Shown here: in pieces, positions 1-10,599 of the stretch
How positions within the stretch are numbered: position 1 is the first letter of the stretch
Layout of the letters: each line of letters starts with the position of its first letter
Position numbers and translations under genes: made by a program
DNA from: Orobanche coerulescens
Lineage: Eukaryota > Streptophyta > Magnoliopsida > Lamiales > Orobanchaceae
Assembly: GCA_033398695.1 (NCBI GenBank)
Contig: CM065819.1
Coordinates: 6,807,501-6,871,500, forward strand
Length of the DNA: 64,000 nucleotides
Direction of reading: 5' to 3'
Notes under the pieces: generated by a model
Database searches by the model: none
Told to the model about the DNA's origin: nothing
What the model saw: only the letters and a program-made list of their open reading frames with translations

Positions 1-1
1 A

Positions 2-1339
2 GGGATCCATTGGAGAAGGGAAGGCGCCATCTCCCATCCCGAAGAAGGCGATCGCAAGCCCAGAAAGGCGGTCGCAAAGCCGCCCGGTGAGTTCAAGGCC
101 TTCGAGGATGTGGAAGTTCACCTCCTCCGCAACCTCAATCTGTCTTCAACCGATATCTTCAACGCCATCAAGGGGCGCGAATGGCTTAGCAAGCCGAAGC
201 CAATGAGGGACAACGGTCATCTGGACCGCAGTAAATTTTGTGCCTACCACAAAAGTCCCGGCCACAACACCATCCAATGCCGCGACCTCCTCAGACAACT
301 CTGGAGATTGTTCGAGGAAGGCAAGCTGGATAATTTGGTGACCAAGCCGGAGCCCCGGGTAGAAAGGACCGGGGTCCGCGATCGTCGACAGAGCGACGAC
401 CGTCAACCTCCCAATCCAGTCGCCAGGATCGAGCAGAACGACCCAGAGTACTCAGATGAGTCGATCCCACCGATCAACCCCAGCGGCCAGATCAATATGC
501 TTCAGTCGGGAGGTGGAAACCCCGGAGGTCTTTCCCCGGTTTCCACCATATCAAATAGAAAGCGGAAGGCCGAGCTGAGGGCGTTCGCCGGAGTCTATGT
601 CGTGGTGCCCCCAGAGCCAACCATCTCCAGAGACGCGCTTATCTCCTTCTCCAACAAGGATAGGGAGGGAGTGCAATGCCCCAAAGAGGATGCATTGGTG
701 ATCTGTGCATGTATCCTTGGGAAAATGGTCGACCACGTGCTGGTTGACAATGGGAGCTTTTGTAACATCATATTCAAATCTGCTCTAGACCAGCCCGGCA
801 TCCTGACCAAGTTCATCAAGCCATTCGAGACCGTGCTTTAAGGGTTCAGTGACAACACGGTCAAAGCCTATGGAAGGATCAAGCTCTCCGTTGATGTAGT
901 CTGCTGTTACGATCCCAAGGTTAAGATCACTAGGAACCTCAATTTTGTAATCATGGATAGGCCCAGCATCTATAATGGGTTCCTAGGTCGCCCCTTTCTA
1001 GAAACCTTTGAGGTGGTCGCCTCTTCTTTCTTTTACTGTATCAAGTTCCCTACTACCGATGGGACGGTCGGTACTATAAAAGGAGACCAGCTAATGGCAA
1101 AGAAATGTTTGAATTACTCCCGTGTCGTAACTTTTCCTTTGAACGTTTCCTGTACTATTTGTAATATTGAGACGATCGACAATCAACCGATGGAGATCAA
1201 CCAGCCAAGCACCTCATACCAGCCCGACTCAGAGGATGGCATCTCACATCGATTGTCGGACGATATCGAACCGAGGATCGGCTTTGAGCCAAGCCTCAAT
1301 GTTGATCCAAGGATCGAGTCTGGCGATCATTCCAAATGA
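2..1339 (+). pseudogene. Tat gag C-terminus and aspartic protease, with internal stop
   Basis: The frame is open from the first bases of the window. It contains a zinc-knuckle-like motif CAYHKSPGHNTIQC (about 239-280), used by gag to bind RNA. A protease active-site region follows at about 735-760, with VDNG in place of the usual D-T/S-G, as in many Tat elements. A TAA at 839-841 interrupts the protease. The same frame continues after it with GFSDNTVKAYG and FLGRPFL, so the stop is a lesion and not the end of the gene. The frame ends at 1337-1339 and resumes as RT. The start is outside the window. Confidence 0.85.
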
Positions 1340-2462
1340 GAAAAGACCATCGAAGAGTTAGAAAGTACAACAATCGATCCGGCTAGCCCAGAGCGGGATG
1401 TGCAGATCGGCTCAAGCGTCGGTCCCAAGTTAAAAGACGATCTGATCAGTTTGCTACGGAAGAACATCGGAGTCTTTGCCTGGTCGCATCAAGATATGGT
1501 CGACATCAGTCCTGAACACGCTTGCCATTATCTAAAGATCGACCCGGCGAGGAAGCCTGTTCACCAGAAACGTAGGAAATTCGGTCCAGAGAAATATGTT
1601 GTGCTCGACGCAGAAGTCAAAAAGCTGCTCGACAACAAACTGATCGGGGTAGCTACCGACGAGCCACATTGGGTAGCCAACGCGGTGCTTGTCAAAAAGG
1701 CGAGAAACTCCTAGAGGTTATGTATCAATTTCACCGACCTCAATGCGGTGTCCGAAAGATCACTTTCCAATGCCTCATATTGACCACTTGGTCGATAGCA
1801 CGGCATGTTGCGAAATGATGTCGTTTATGGACGCCTTCACCAGGTACCATCAGATCCCAATGGCGGAGAAAGACGTAAAACACACGTTGTTCCACACGGA
1901 AAAAGACGTTTACTTTTGGGTCCGAATGTCGTTCGGTCTGAAAAATTTGGGGGCGACCTACCAACGACTAGTCAACGGAATGTTCGCCGATCAGATCGGC
2001 AAAACCATGAAGGTTTACATTGACGACACCGTGGTCAAGAGCCTCAAAAAGGAAGACCACCTCAAAGACCTTGCCGAGACGTTCGCCATCCTCGAGAGGT
2101 TCAACATGAAACTGAACCCCAAGAAATGCAATTTCGGGGTAAGCTCCGGAAAGTTCCTGGGGCACATCGTGAGCCAAAGGGGGATCGAAGAAAACCCCAT
2201 CCAGATCAAGGTGATCCTCGACATGCAGGAGCCACCGAATGTCAAGCAGGTGCAATGCCTCACGGGGTGTCTAGCAGCCCTTAACCGTTTCATTTCCTGG
2301 ATCGGAGAAAAAAGCAAGCCATTCTTCGCCACCATAAAGAATAAGAAATTTGCGTGGACCAAGAAAAGTCAAATGGCGTTTGCCAGAATCAAGGAGTATC
2401 TATCTAATCCCCAAATTTTGGCAAAACCGATCCCCGACGAAAAGCTATTCCTTTTGCAGGGT
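1340..2462 (+). pseudogene. Tat reverse transcriptase, frameshifted and cut by an inversion
   Basis: The reading runs from LLRKNIGVFAWSHQDM (near 1455) to AALNRFISW and the thumb/connection region (about 2300). The stop at 1712-1714 falls just before the INFTDLN core. The frame changes between about 1740 and 1755, so that CPKDHFPMPHIDHLVD lies in another frame. The catalytic loop reads VYIDD (about 2015-2030) instead of the common YVDD. The homology ends abruptly after PDEKLFL at about 2455, where RNase H should begin. RNase H lies next in opposite orientation. Mutated RT, not functional. Confidence 0.88.
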
Positions 2463-3560
2463 AGGCTAAAAAAAGCTTTCCCTGGTCGTCTTGTGGATGA
2501 GAGCTCGCCCTCCAGTGTGATTTCCACAGATCCCATCATGGATTTTGGCTAAAACAAGTTGGCCTTCCTCCATTGTAATGCACTTGAGGAGTGGAAGGCT
2601 AAAAGCTCGCTTGTAAAGCCGGTCGTCCAATAGGGTGTATCTGGTTGCTCGGAGCTGAAGCTGGCGAGCCTTGATCCGATCTGCGGGGACCATTCTGTCC
2701 TTCAAGTACTCAATGAACGGAGTCATCCAGTTCTCTTCGACGATGGCAACTATGGCGACCAGGCTTTTTTCGATCGCCGATCTTGCCGACTTAGTGATTT
2801 GGATGTTAGAGAAGTCTGCCGCCCCATCTGATGATGCGAGTTTGGATAGGGCATCAGCATGGGAGTTGTGCTCTCTCGGGACTTGTTCGATCAGCTGTTC
2901 GCCGCACGCATCATATTCCCTATTGACTTGGTTCACGACCAAGAGGGAGTCCATGAAGATATGAAGTCGACGAATGTCCTTGGCGAGCGCTAGATTGAGC
3001 CCGCCTACTAAATCTTCGTACTCGGCTTCATTATTGGTCGCTCGGAACCCGAAACGCACAGCATTTGTAAAACTCTGGCCATCGAGGCTGATGAGGACAA
3101 TCCCTGTCCCTGCTCGTGAGCTGGTCGCCGAGCCATATACATACAGTTTCCAGGCTGGACGACCGACCTGGGTCGGACTAGGCGGGAACGTTAATTCCAC
3201 CAAGAAATCCGCTAGAGCTTGGCCTTTGATCGCCGTGCGAGGAGCATATGTGACACCGTATTGGGCGATCTCCAGTAACCACTTGAGGAGTTGCCCGTTG
3301 GTGTCTGGCTGGTGCAGAACTTGCCTCAGAGGGAGGGTCGTCAGAACCTACACTTGGTGTTCAAAGAAATAGGCTCTCAGCTTGCGAACACTCATGACTA
3401 GTGTGTATGCAAGCTTCTCCAGAGGCGTGTAACGCGTTTCCGTGTCGTGAAGCGCTTGACTGATGAAGTAGATCGGCAAGTGGGCTTGCCCCTCTACTCG
3501 CACTAATACGACGCTCAGCGCGACCTCTGAAACGTAATCGCCTATGCCCGATCTAGTCAC
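2463..3560 (-). pseudogene. Tat RNase H block, inverted relative to the rest of pol
   Basis: Read on the minus strand from about 3545 down: YVSEVALSVVLVR (the RT-linked RNase H segment that should directly follow LFL at 2455), HDTETRYTPLEKLAY, then the second, archaeal-type RNase H with YVYGSATSSRAGTGIVL, NNEAEYEDLVGGL and FMDSLLVVNQV. It ends with the zinc-binding region start GGRALIHKTTRES at about 2470. The integrase core resumes on the + strand at about 3571. The block of about 1.1 kb is therefore inverted in place, with breakpoints near 2457-2470 and 3540-3575. RNase H would degrade the RNA of the RNA/DNA hybrid. Here it cannot be read with pol. Confidence 0.9.
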
Positions 3561-3570
3561 AGGTGTCAAA

Positions 3571-4215
3571 TAATGGGCCCGAACATCAAGCTCTTCCTCG
3601 AGCAGCTCACCTCTATGTACAGTCCGTGGCCGTTCACCCAATGGGGCATCGACCTCATCGGTCCTTTGCCGACGGCACCAGGGGGATGTAAATTCGCAAT
3701 CGTGGGGGTCGATTATTTCACGAAATGGGCTGTGGCCGAACAACTCAACAAGATCGGCCAAGAACAAGTGATCAAGTTCATTTGGAAGAACATCATCTGC
3801 CAATTCGGTCTACCTCAGGCTATCATCTCCGAAAATGGGAAGCAGTTGGACGGTTTGGAAGTTATGCAATTCTGCGAAAAATGGGGAACTAAAAAGTTGT
3901 TCTCGGCACCTTACCACCCTCAAACAAACGGGCAGGACGAGGCGGTAAACAAGATCCTCAAGCACATGATCAAAGAAAGACTCAAATCCAAACAAGGACG
4001 ATGGGTGAGCGAGCTCCCGGATGTTTTATGGTCCTACTGAACGACGACCCAAAATTCAACCGGCGAGACCCCATTCGCCCTCGCTTTCGGAACAGAAGCA
4101 GTGATCCCATCACAGATCACCGTCCTCAGCCACCGAACTGCACAACAAATGACGATGGACAACGATGTTGCTCGGCGGATCGACTTGGATATACTCGAGG
4201 AACGACGACTGACCT
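3571..4215 (+). pseudogene. Tat integrase core and C-terminus
   Basis: EQLTSMYSPWPFTQWGIDLI leads into the DDE core. The first Asp is in WGIDLIGP (about 3645) and the third acidic residue is in YHPQTNGQDEAVNK (about 3910-3955). The second position reads IISENGKQ (about 3825), so Glu replaces the usual Asp. A TGA at 4038-4040 replaces an Arg codon (CGA in relatives; TTTQNSTGETPFALAFG follows in frame). A C-to-T change would explain it. Further homology runs to a stop near 4215. The N-terminal zinc finger was separated by the inversion. Inactive. Confidence 0.88.
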
Positions 4216-5570
4216 CATAAATGAAGAACACGATCCACAAAAAGAAATCCAAAAAATTCTTCAATTCTAAGGTCAGGGAAAGGCAATTCCAAGTGGGCGA
4301 CCTAGTCCTCAAAAAGATCCAGACCCACATGGGAGTATTTGGCCCGAATTGGTAAGGTCCATTCAGGATGTCCAAGTGGCTGACCAAAGGAGCCTACGAG
4401 CCCCAACACCCAGACGGAACTCCGGACCAATATCCCTAGAACGCCATTCATTTGAAGAAATACTATCAATAAAAACACCTTGTATTCATTTATTCAATGT
4501 ACAAAGAGCTTAATGAGATCTTCTGATCCTCTCTAAGTAATTCGCCTCGGCAAAACAACCAAAAAGAGGATGACTCGCTCGCCCTCCGAGACAAGCGATC
4601 CCCCCCCCAGCACAACGTATACCATCAAGGACCATCATCTAACATGACTATCCGAGGTAGAAAAGTGCAGCCATGGTTCTGGAGGTCGATGGAAGCAACA
4701 GCCCAACCATGCAAGGGTCCTTTGGGCAGAGATCGCCCGCCCTTTCATTTAAATACGAGGCGGGCGTAGCCGAAGGACCCTCCAAAATAGATCTGTGGAC
4801 ACGCTCGCCCGCCCTCAGATCCATCATATAAACATAGTGGACCTGGACAATGCGACGCGTCCCTCCCCCCGTCACAACGTATGCCCTCTTAGGTCCGTCA
4901 TCTAACATGTCGGTCCCAGGCAGAAAAGTGCTAACAAGCCACGGTCGCGGAGTCGATTAATCTGATGGCGCCCCATGCAAGGACTCCTCCAGGCAGAGAC
5001 CGTCCACCCCATCGCTACATGGCGAGGCAAAACGTAGCCTACGAAGGACCCTCACAATTAAGTGAGTCGCGAGAAGTTGACAATCAGGCGGAATGTCGCT
5101 CGCGCACAAGACATAATCGTGGAGGTCGGTTCCATAGAACCCCACGACCGTGCAAGGTCCTTCCTCGAGGGATCGCAAGAACTAAACTAAAGAGCTCTCT
5201 ACACGATTTATTTTCGTTCCCTTAGTTTCACTAAGTAAACAAAAACAAGGGGCAGAGCGGAGCCACACATACGATCAGGAGAACGGAGCCATACATACGA
5301 TGGCCTTTGTTCAAATATACATATGACGACCAGTTCTATTCTGAAATTTACCAGTATGAATTTAAGTATATCAGTCCATTTGAAGTTGTACATACGACGA
5401 TCGCTCCTCAAACACATGTGAAGTCAAATGCAAAAGATTAAGACAGATAATCGTACAAACGAGAAATCAGAAGCAAATATATATTTCACTTCATTCGAAA
5501 AACATGTACAAGCGCACGAAGGCAAAACACAACAAAGCTGAAAAATTACAAGTGAGAACAAAAATGAAAG
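4216..5570 (+). repeat. Tat spacer with two imperfect direct repeats (about 4600-4860 and 4865-5170)
   Basis: No gene is supported between the end of pol and the antisense gene. Blocks recur in the same order in both halves: a CCCCC..CACAACGTAT stretch followed by CATCTAACATG (4605-4650 and 4865-4910), AGAAAAGTGC (near 4660 and 4921), CCATGCAAGG with GGCAGAGA (4707-4735 and 4972-5000) and GAAGGACCCTC (4772 and 5043). The stretch 5200-5570 is A+T-richer, with scattered ATACGA words and no clear function. Tandem repeats 3' of pol are common in Tat elements. Confidence 0.7.
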
Positions 5571-5579
5571 CGGACGAAC

Positions 5580-8237
5580 TCAGGCTGCCCCCGCCTGGCC
5601 TTCGCCACCGGCCGCTGGATCGATCTGGCCTTCGCCAGCGGTCGCTGGATTGAAGGGCGCCTCCTCGCTGGCGTCCGGGTGAATGAGGTTGTCCGACAAC
5701 GGATACCAGCTTAGGTCGATTCCGAGTTCAGAGAGGTCGAGGATCGGCAAAAAATAAAGCCGGCTGCAGAGGATGCTCAAGCACGTTGGCTTTAAAATTA
5801 TCAACTAGAGGGCCGACCTCAAGCCCTCCCTTCTTGTCAGTGCGGATGGCATCAGCATAAGCCATGTAATAGGCAAATTCGCTGACGTACTCCACGCTGA
5901 GGAAGGGATCGGCCTCGATCGCCTTCAGCTTCTCCCTCAGCCCCGCGATCATTTGATCCGCGCCCTGGAGTTCGGCAACCTTAGCGGCAACTTCTCCCTT
6001 CGATGACTCCAGTTCTCCGTTCAACCGGTCCACCACCGCCTTCAGCTCAGTCGCCTCCTTCTGCAAGTCCGCGTGCAACCGCGGGCTTCCGTCATTTGAT
6101 CACGCATCCGGTCGGTCGCCGCTCGGGCCCGGTCGAGATCCTGCTTTGCCCGCTTGGCCGCCTCCAAGGACTCCTTCTCCATTGCCGCGATCCTGTCGGC
6201 AAACTCGGCATTTTGATTCCAAGCAGCCTCGAGGTCCGTATGGAGACGGGCAGTAGAGGGCCGCGCCTCATAATCCTTCACGGCCTGAGAGGCCATCGTC
6301 GCCATTTGAAGGGCCAAAGCAAGGGTCGCCTACATGGCATCTCCGGACCGCCGACGCGCGATCGCATCCAGATCAGTCGTCCAAGCTTTCGGCAGGGCGG
6401 CGATAGCCCGAGAGACGTAGTGAGGGACATTGCTAGGCTTGCGGGGAGATCTTCTCACGAGGAATTCCAAGACCATCGGCGAGCAATTCAGGTCGGCAAG
6501 ACGGACCCTTCACCAAGAACAAAGGAGTTAGTATGTCCCCTACACAAGTGACATAACTCAGCAGAGCAACCAAACTTACCTTTCGACCTTCTCTGGGTCG
6601 CGGCCGAAGAACGGCCTGCCACGCGGGGTCTGGGCATCAGCGGTCGCCATGGCCTGCAGGAAAGACGATGAGGGTGTGGACACCTCCGCCATCGGAATTG
6701 CAGAAAGTGGAGGCGCGGCGACCGGCGGCACCACTGTGGGTGCCTCAGCAGCAATAGAGGGCGAAGGATCCTCCGTCCTCCGCCTCTTGCGGTTGAGCTG
6801 GAGCTGTCCTTCCTCCCGAGGTTCCGGCTCATTGACGACCGGCCCCACGAGGGGTCTCGCCTCTGGAATAGGACGGATCATCGCCGCAGGGGCACGACTC
6901 GTCTTCTTCTCTTGGCGGAGACGACTCATGATCCCAGGGTTCGACATGGAAACTTCTCTCGGTGGCTCGGAGTAGCGGGGGAAGTTTATCTCTGCAAAGA
7001 AGACAATCGACCAAGTTAGTCATCTTCTTCAATCAAAGGCGATCGTCAAGCAAAAGAAGATCGTAAGTATTTGTACCTGGGACCCTTAAGTGGCGGGGAA
7101 AGTGAAACAACCGAGCGGCCAACCAATGAGCTTCGTTGTTGATCCGGCGAGCATCGATATAACTGTCCGGAACACTATGGACTCGCTCCCAGACGATCGA
7201 AAAATCAAATAGTAGGTCGCCTGCTGCCGGAACTAGGGTACCTGCAAAAAGAAAACCAAATTAGATTAGTTGAAGATATATCCAAACGAAGGGAGAGTCA
7301 AAACCCTTACTCGGATTCCTCTCCCGGAAGCCGGTGGGGATATCTAACTCATCGGTGGGTTTGTCGCTCGCGGCCGATTTCCACGCACCACCGACCCAAC
7401 ACCACTTTGTCAGGTCGCCCCGGACCTTGTTCGGCACCCCAAGAACCACGCGGCCCGAGCGACCCTGGATGTGATAACCGCCAACGGAACCCTCCTGCGC
7501 TGTCAGCTTAAACAGATAGTTCATCTCCAGCGCTGAAGGAAGACGGAACAGTCGATGACCGCCAAACAGAGTGAAAGTGCTGACGATCTGCAACCAGGCG
7601 TTCGGCGTCAGTTGGAGCGGCGCCACATTCCAAGTGGTCAACAAATACGACACGGCGAACGGCAATGGGAACCGCAGTCCATCCCCCATGATCAACTCGT
7701 TAACGGCGACCATACCCTCAGGAGGTTGGTCGGCACATTCATTCTCGGTAGGCACATACAATGAAACGTCGGAGGGGACATGGAACTCCGTCCTCCAACG
7801 ATTCAAATCCTTCTTGGTCTCCGAACTCTTAATCTGGCCAAGGGTCCACGGGGAACGGCCCGCAGCCCGAAACAACGTCTGCCTTATGGGTTCATGGGGG
7901 TGGGCGACGAATATGCGCGAAAGTCGAGCTTAGGGCGTGAGCCAGATAATCTCTCTATAAGCTCGGCAAATTCTAAAAAGGCTTGGCCGAACACACTGTT
8001 CTGCTCCCAGTACAGTCTTATTACCTCCTCCTCTTCGGCCAACAAGCGCTTCTGCTCCGTCTCTGCCGACTTCGCTGCGTCAGCCTCGTTGAAGAGTTCT
8101 TCAACCTCCGCGGGCTCAATCCCGGCGCGGATGGCCTCGACGGCCATCTCCATGTGAAAATCCACAGCAGTCCAAGTCGCGGCGGCGGAAGTGTTACCCG
8201 CCTCACACGAGATTGGTCTTCCTCCGGACATATTCAA
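5580..8237 (-). pseudogene. Antisense, spliced gene of the Tat element (aORF), nearly intact
   Basis: Start ATG at 8237 (or 8231). Exon 1 (8237-7311) encodes a Glu/Ala-rich segment, then FRAAGRSPWTLGQIKSSE and a plant-transposon-protein-like domain. It needs one frameshift near 7900. Intron 1 is 7310-7242 (GTAAGG..TTTTTGCAG). Exon 2 (7241-7077) is fully open. Intron 2 is 7076-6992 (GTACAA..TTTGCAG). Exon 3 (6991-6580) contains PPREVSMSNPGIMSRLRQEK and a basic RKRRR stretch. Intron 3 is 6579-6508 (GTAAGT, branch-like TACTAAC, ending GAAG). Exon 4 has a TAG near 6335, then a long coiled-coil rich in Glu/Ala/Lys (about 6317-5900), a frameshift near 6080 and another near 5760. It ends at 5580. 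The reading frame is preserved at all three junctions. Function is unknown. Similar antisense genes are known from Retand and Grande elements. Confidence 0.8.
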
Positions 8238-8380
8238 AGAGAAATGAGGGAGAAAAGTTTTTGTTCTTACCTAGAGTCTGAGTCGAACGACGATCATCAC
8301 ACAAAGCTTCAAGGAAATTCGGCTATGTCTTCTTCTCAGACGAAAATGCATAAAGATACAACCCCAGAAACCTCATCCCC

Positions 8381-8387
8381 TTTTATA
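8381..8387 (-). promoter_or_regulatory. Putative TATA box of the antisense Tat gene
   Basis: On the minus strand the sequence reads CCTATAAAAGGGG. It lies about 145 bases before the ATG at 8237, leaving a leader of roughly 110 nt if transcription starts about 30 bases downstream. Position and consensus fit a plant core promoter. No transcript evidence is available. Confidence 0.6.
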
Positions 8388-8744
8388 GGCAAGAGCAGGG
8401 ACTTCTGGGCAAATAAACAGAATCTCGAGGGCTGAAGTGCAACCGTCGGATAAGTCGCATTTAATGCCGCCCTCGAAACCCATGTGCGCGTTGTTTCGAG
8501 GGCACCCCAAATGACAAGTCTGATAAAACCGTCGGAATCCCCCAACGGGAGCGCGACATGTGCCCCAGTGACGTTTCAAAGCCCGCTTCCTCTTCCTGCT
8601 CTTTTCAGCGACCGGGGAGGTCGTCCAAATTCAAAATCAATCCACTCGAGAGACGATCGTCTGCTCCATAAAAGGAGGAGTCGCTCGTCTATTACAAGCG
8701 ATCGCCAGTAGAGCCACCTCACCCCATGTCTTCAACATCGGAGC

Positions 8745-8758
8745 GAGTTGGGGGCAAT
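8745..8758 (+). other. Polypurine tract of the Tat element
   Basis: GAGTTGGGGGCAAT ends exactly where the 3' LTR begins with TGTTGTG, the expected place for the plus-strand primer. The interval 8388-8744 between the antisense promoter and this tract shows no gene. It contains CATAAAAGGAGG near 8668 and several CGATCG words. Confidence 0.8.
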
Positions 8759-9695
8759 TGTTGTGCGGTGATTTAGGCACTTCGAAGGCGATCGGCATAA
8801 TGGCCGGCCGACCGAATCCAGCATCAAATAGACCAAGGTAGACGTGCCAACCGAAGATGCTAGATCATGTTCAAGTGCCTAGCGGGCAACGTCCAGGGCG
8901 ATCGTTTCTTGGCACCTGGCGATCGCCTCTAGTACCCGACCGAGGGCGACCGTCCTATGCCACGTGTAAAATCAACATCCGTCAAAGTCTGCAAAGACCG
9001 AATCTCGGGATGAAGGCCTACGTGCAGATCCGCAAAAGGCACCGCAAGAACAGGCTTGACTCCAGCCCAACAGCGGTTGTCGGCGACAAGGACAGCCTCA
9101 CCTACCGACAGACCCGCCGAAAGGTCCTAGGTGGGACCTCCCAAGATTACGACGTGAGGCACATGTAAACTTCCCATTGGTTCGCGCATCTGGCTGCCAG
9201 CAGCAGCTGCGGACTTTAAGGAAACAGTCCCACATGACGAGACGATCGTCGGCTTAATTTAATGCAGAAATGGCGATCGCCCGTTTGGGAAGGAGACATC
9301 CCAACAACCTCCTCTTCTATAAATAGGAGACCTCCAGCATTGGAAAAGCAGACGTTAAGACGATTACACACAGTAAATAATACAGAGAACACTTCATCTT
9401 TGTAACAAGAACTCACAGAGCTTTTAACTCTGGTTCTTCCGACAATCAACAACACTCAATAGCTAGATAACTAGGCTCATTACACTCATTGTAATTGTAC
9501 TCTAACATTAATATTGGTACTCTAACGCAGCATCCGTATTAATAATATCTCGCGAGAGCATTCAAGCCCGGGAATAACAACCCCGAAAAATCTTGTGTTA
9601 TTTACATTCCTTTGTACGTGCTCTCACATTTTGTTTGTTACTCACCCAAAGCCATATCCAGCAAACCATTACATATAATATTTTGGGTAACAACA
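8759..9695 (+). repeat. Tat 3' LTR (937 bp)
   Basis: Begins TGTTGTGCGG and ends GGGTAACAACA, with TGTTG/CAACA termini. It is similar along its length to the solo LTR 54272-55198 read in reverse. A TATA box TATAAATA lies at 9318-9325. Upstream of it are self-complementary words: GCGATCGCC at about 8930 and 9273, and GACGATCGTC at about 9241. The flank after 9695 starts GGGAA; its partner target duplication is outside the window. Confidence 0.92.
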
Positions 9696-9839
9696 GGGAA
9701 GTGGAAGAAGATCGTGTAAGCCTCGACAGAAGAGGAATACAACCAAGCAGTATAGCTCATGAAGGATACATGGAGATGAAATCCTAAGATGATATCCTAC
9801 GTTGAGTGGAGATAAAATATTGCAGATGGAAGTTGTCTA

Positions 9840-10397
9840 GTGGCGATAGATAACTATGACCATGTCGACAAGATATCGGGAATTATTCTGCCGTTTCTTG
9901 AAGGTTATCTTGATGTCCTTGGAGACGGTAATTGTGGATTTCGTATTCTCGCCGACTACATATTTGGCGACCAAGATAAATGGTGGCTTGTAAGGGTATG
10001 TATTGCAAATGAAATTATGGCTAACCATACACTCTACCGACCAATATACTATGACAGGATTGAACATGAGGTTCGACGTATTGCGTGGGATGGTGGTGCG
10101 TGTCGATTGGATCATTGGATGATTGTGGCGGAAGACTTTTTCCCTATTGCTACTATTTTTAATGTTGCCGTCATATTTTTCAGGTTCGCCAATGGTAGGT
10201 CTTTATTTTCATCTCTCATTGTGTTGCCGTTGAAAGCACCCTCAATGGCAACGTGGTCTATCCAGGAGATTGTCTTTGGTCAGGATACGTACAAACATTA
10301 TATTCGTCTATATTTAATGCCTAATTTTCTTGTACCGCCCATAATGTCTAATTGGTTTACATGCCATGACATTAGTGTTGTTGGTTTACATGCCTAA
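9840..10397 (+). CDS. OTU-domain cysteine protease-like protein, transposon-associated
   Basis: 185 residues. DVLGDGNCGFR (residues 26-35) is the OTU motif with Asp29 and nucleophile Cys32. The C-terminal half has YKHYIRLYL, where His153 followed by Tyr fits the catalytic His. OTU enzymes cleave ubiquitin-like chains. In plants, free-standing OTU domains of this kind occur in Mutator-like elements and related mobile genes. No stop interrupts the domain, but the upstream sequence (9696-9839) gives no longer frame, so it may be a fragment of a larger protein. It faces the PMD remnant tail to tail. Confidence 0.65.
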   Translation: MAIDNYDHVDKISGIILPFLEGYLDVLGDGNCGFRILADYIFGDQDKWWLVRVCIANEIMANHTLYRPIYYDRIEHEVRRIAWDGGACRLDHWMIVAEDFFPIATIFNVAVIFFRFANGRSLFSSLIVLPLKAPSMATWSIQEIVFGQDTYKHYIRLYLMPNFLVPPIMSNWFTCHDISVVGLHA

Positions 10398-10404
10398 TTC
10401 TTCT

Positions 10405-10470
10405 CTGATGTAATTATTGTTATTATTACTTTTATTATTATTATTGTTATTATTACTACTACTACTACTA
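10405..10470 (+). repeat. ATT/ACT trinucleotide microsatellite
   Basis: A run of TTATTA units followed by ACTACTACT. The surrounding stretch 10398-10590 is A+T-rich with no gene seen. Confidence 0.9.
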
Positions 10471-10599
10471 TAAAATACGCAGAGCAAATAAAACATCATA
10501 CTGATGACAAATATATCTCGACAAATATATCAGATGCAAAAAAAACTCAGTTGGCCAAATGCCACTCTCTTATATACTCCTCCAACATGGTCGCAGCTT

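Larger units (their letters stand above)
1..9695 (+). mobile_element. Ty3/gypsy Tat-lineage LTR retrotransposon, 5' end outside window
   Basis: The order on the + strand is gag C-terminus, protease, reverse transcriptase, RNase H (inverted), integrase, a long non-coding and antisense-gene region, polypurine tract and 3' LTR. Phrases such as AALNRFIS after RT, a separate archaeal-type RNase H and a large antisense gene between pol and the 3' LTR are known traits of the Tat group (Retand/Grande-like). The 5' LTR and gag N-terminus lie before base 1. All pol domains are damaged, so the copy is not autonomous. A solo LTR of the same family lies at 54272-55198 on the other strand. Confidence 0.9.

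Noticed and set aside
146..406. Minus-strand open frame opposite Tat gag
   Set aside because: Shadow of the gag frame, without own motifs.
3573..3803. Minus-strand frame continuing past the RNase H block into the integrase region
   Set aside because: Its N-terminal part is the antisense of integrase. Only the part below about 3545 is genuine RNase H homology.
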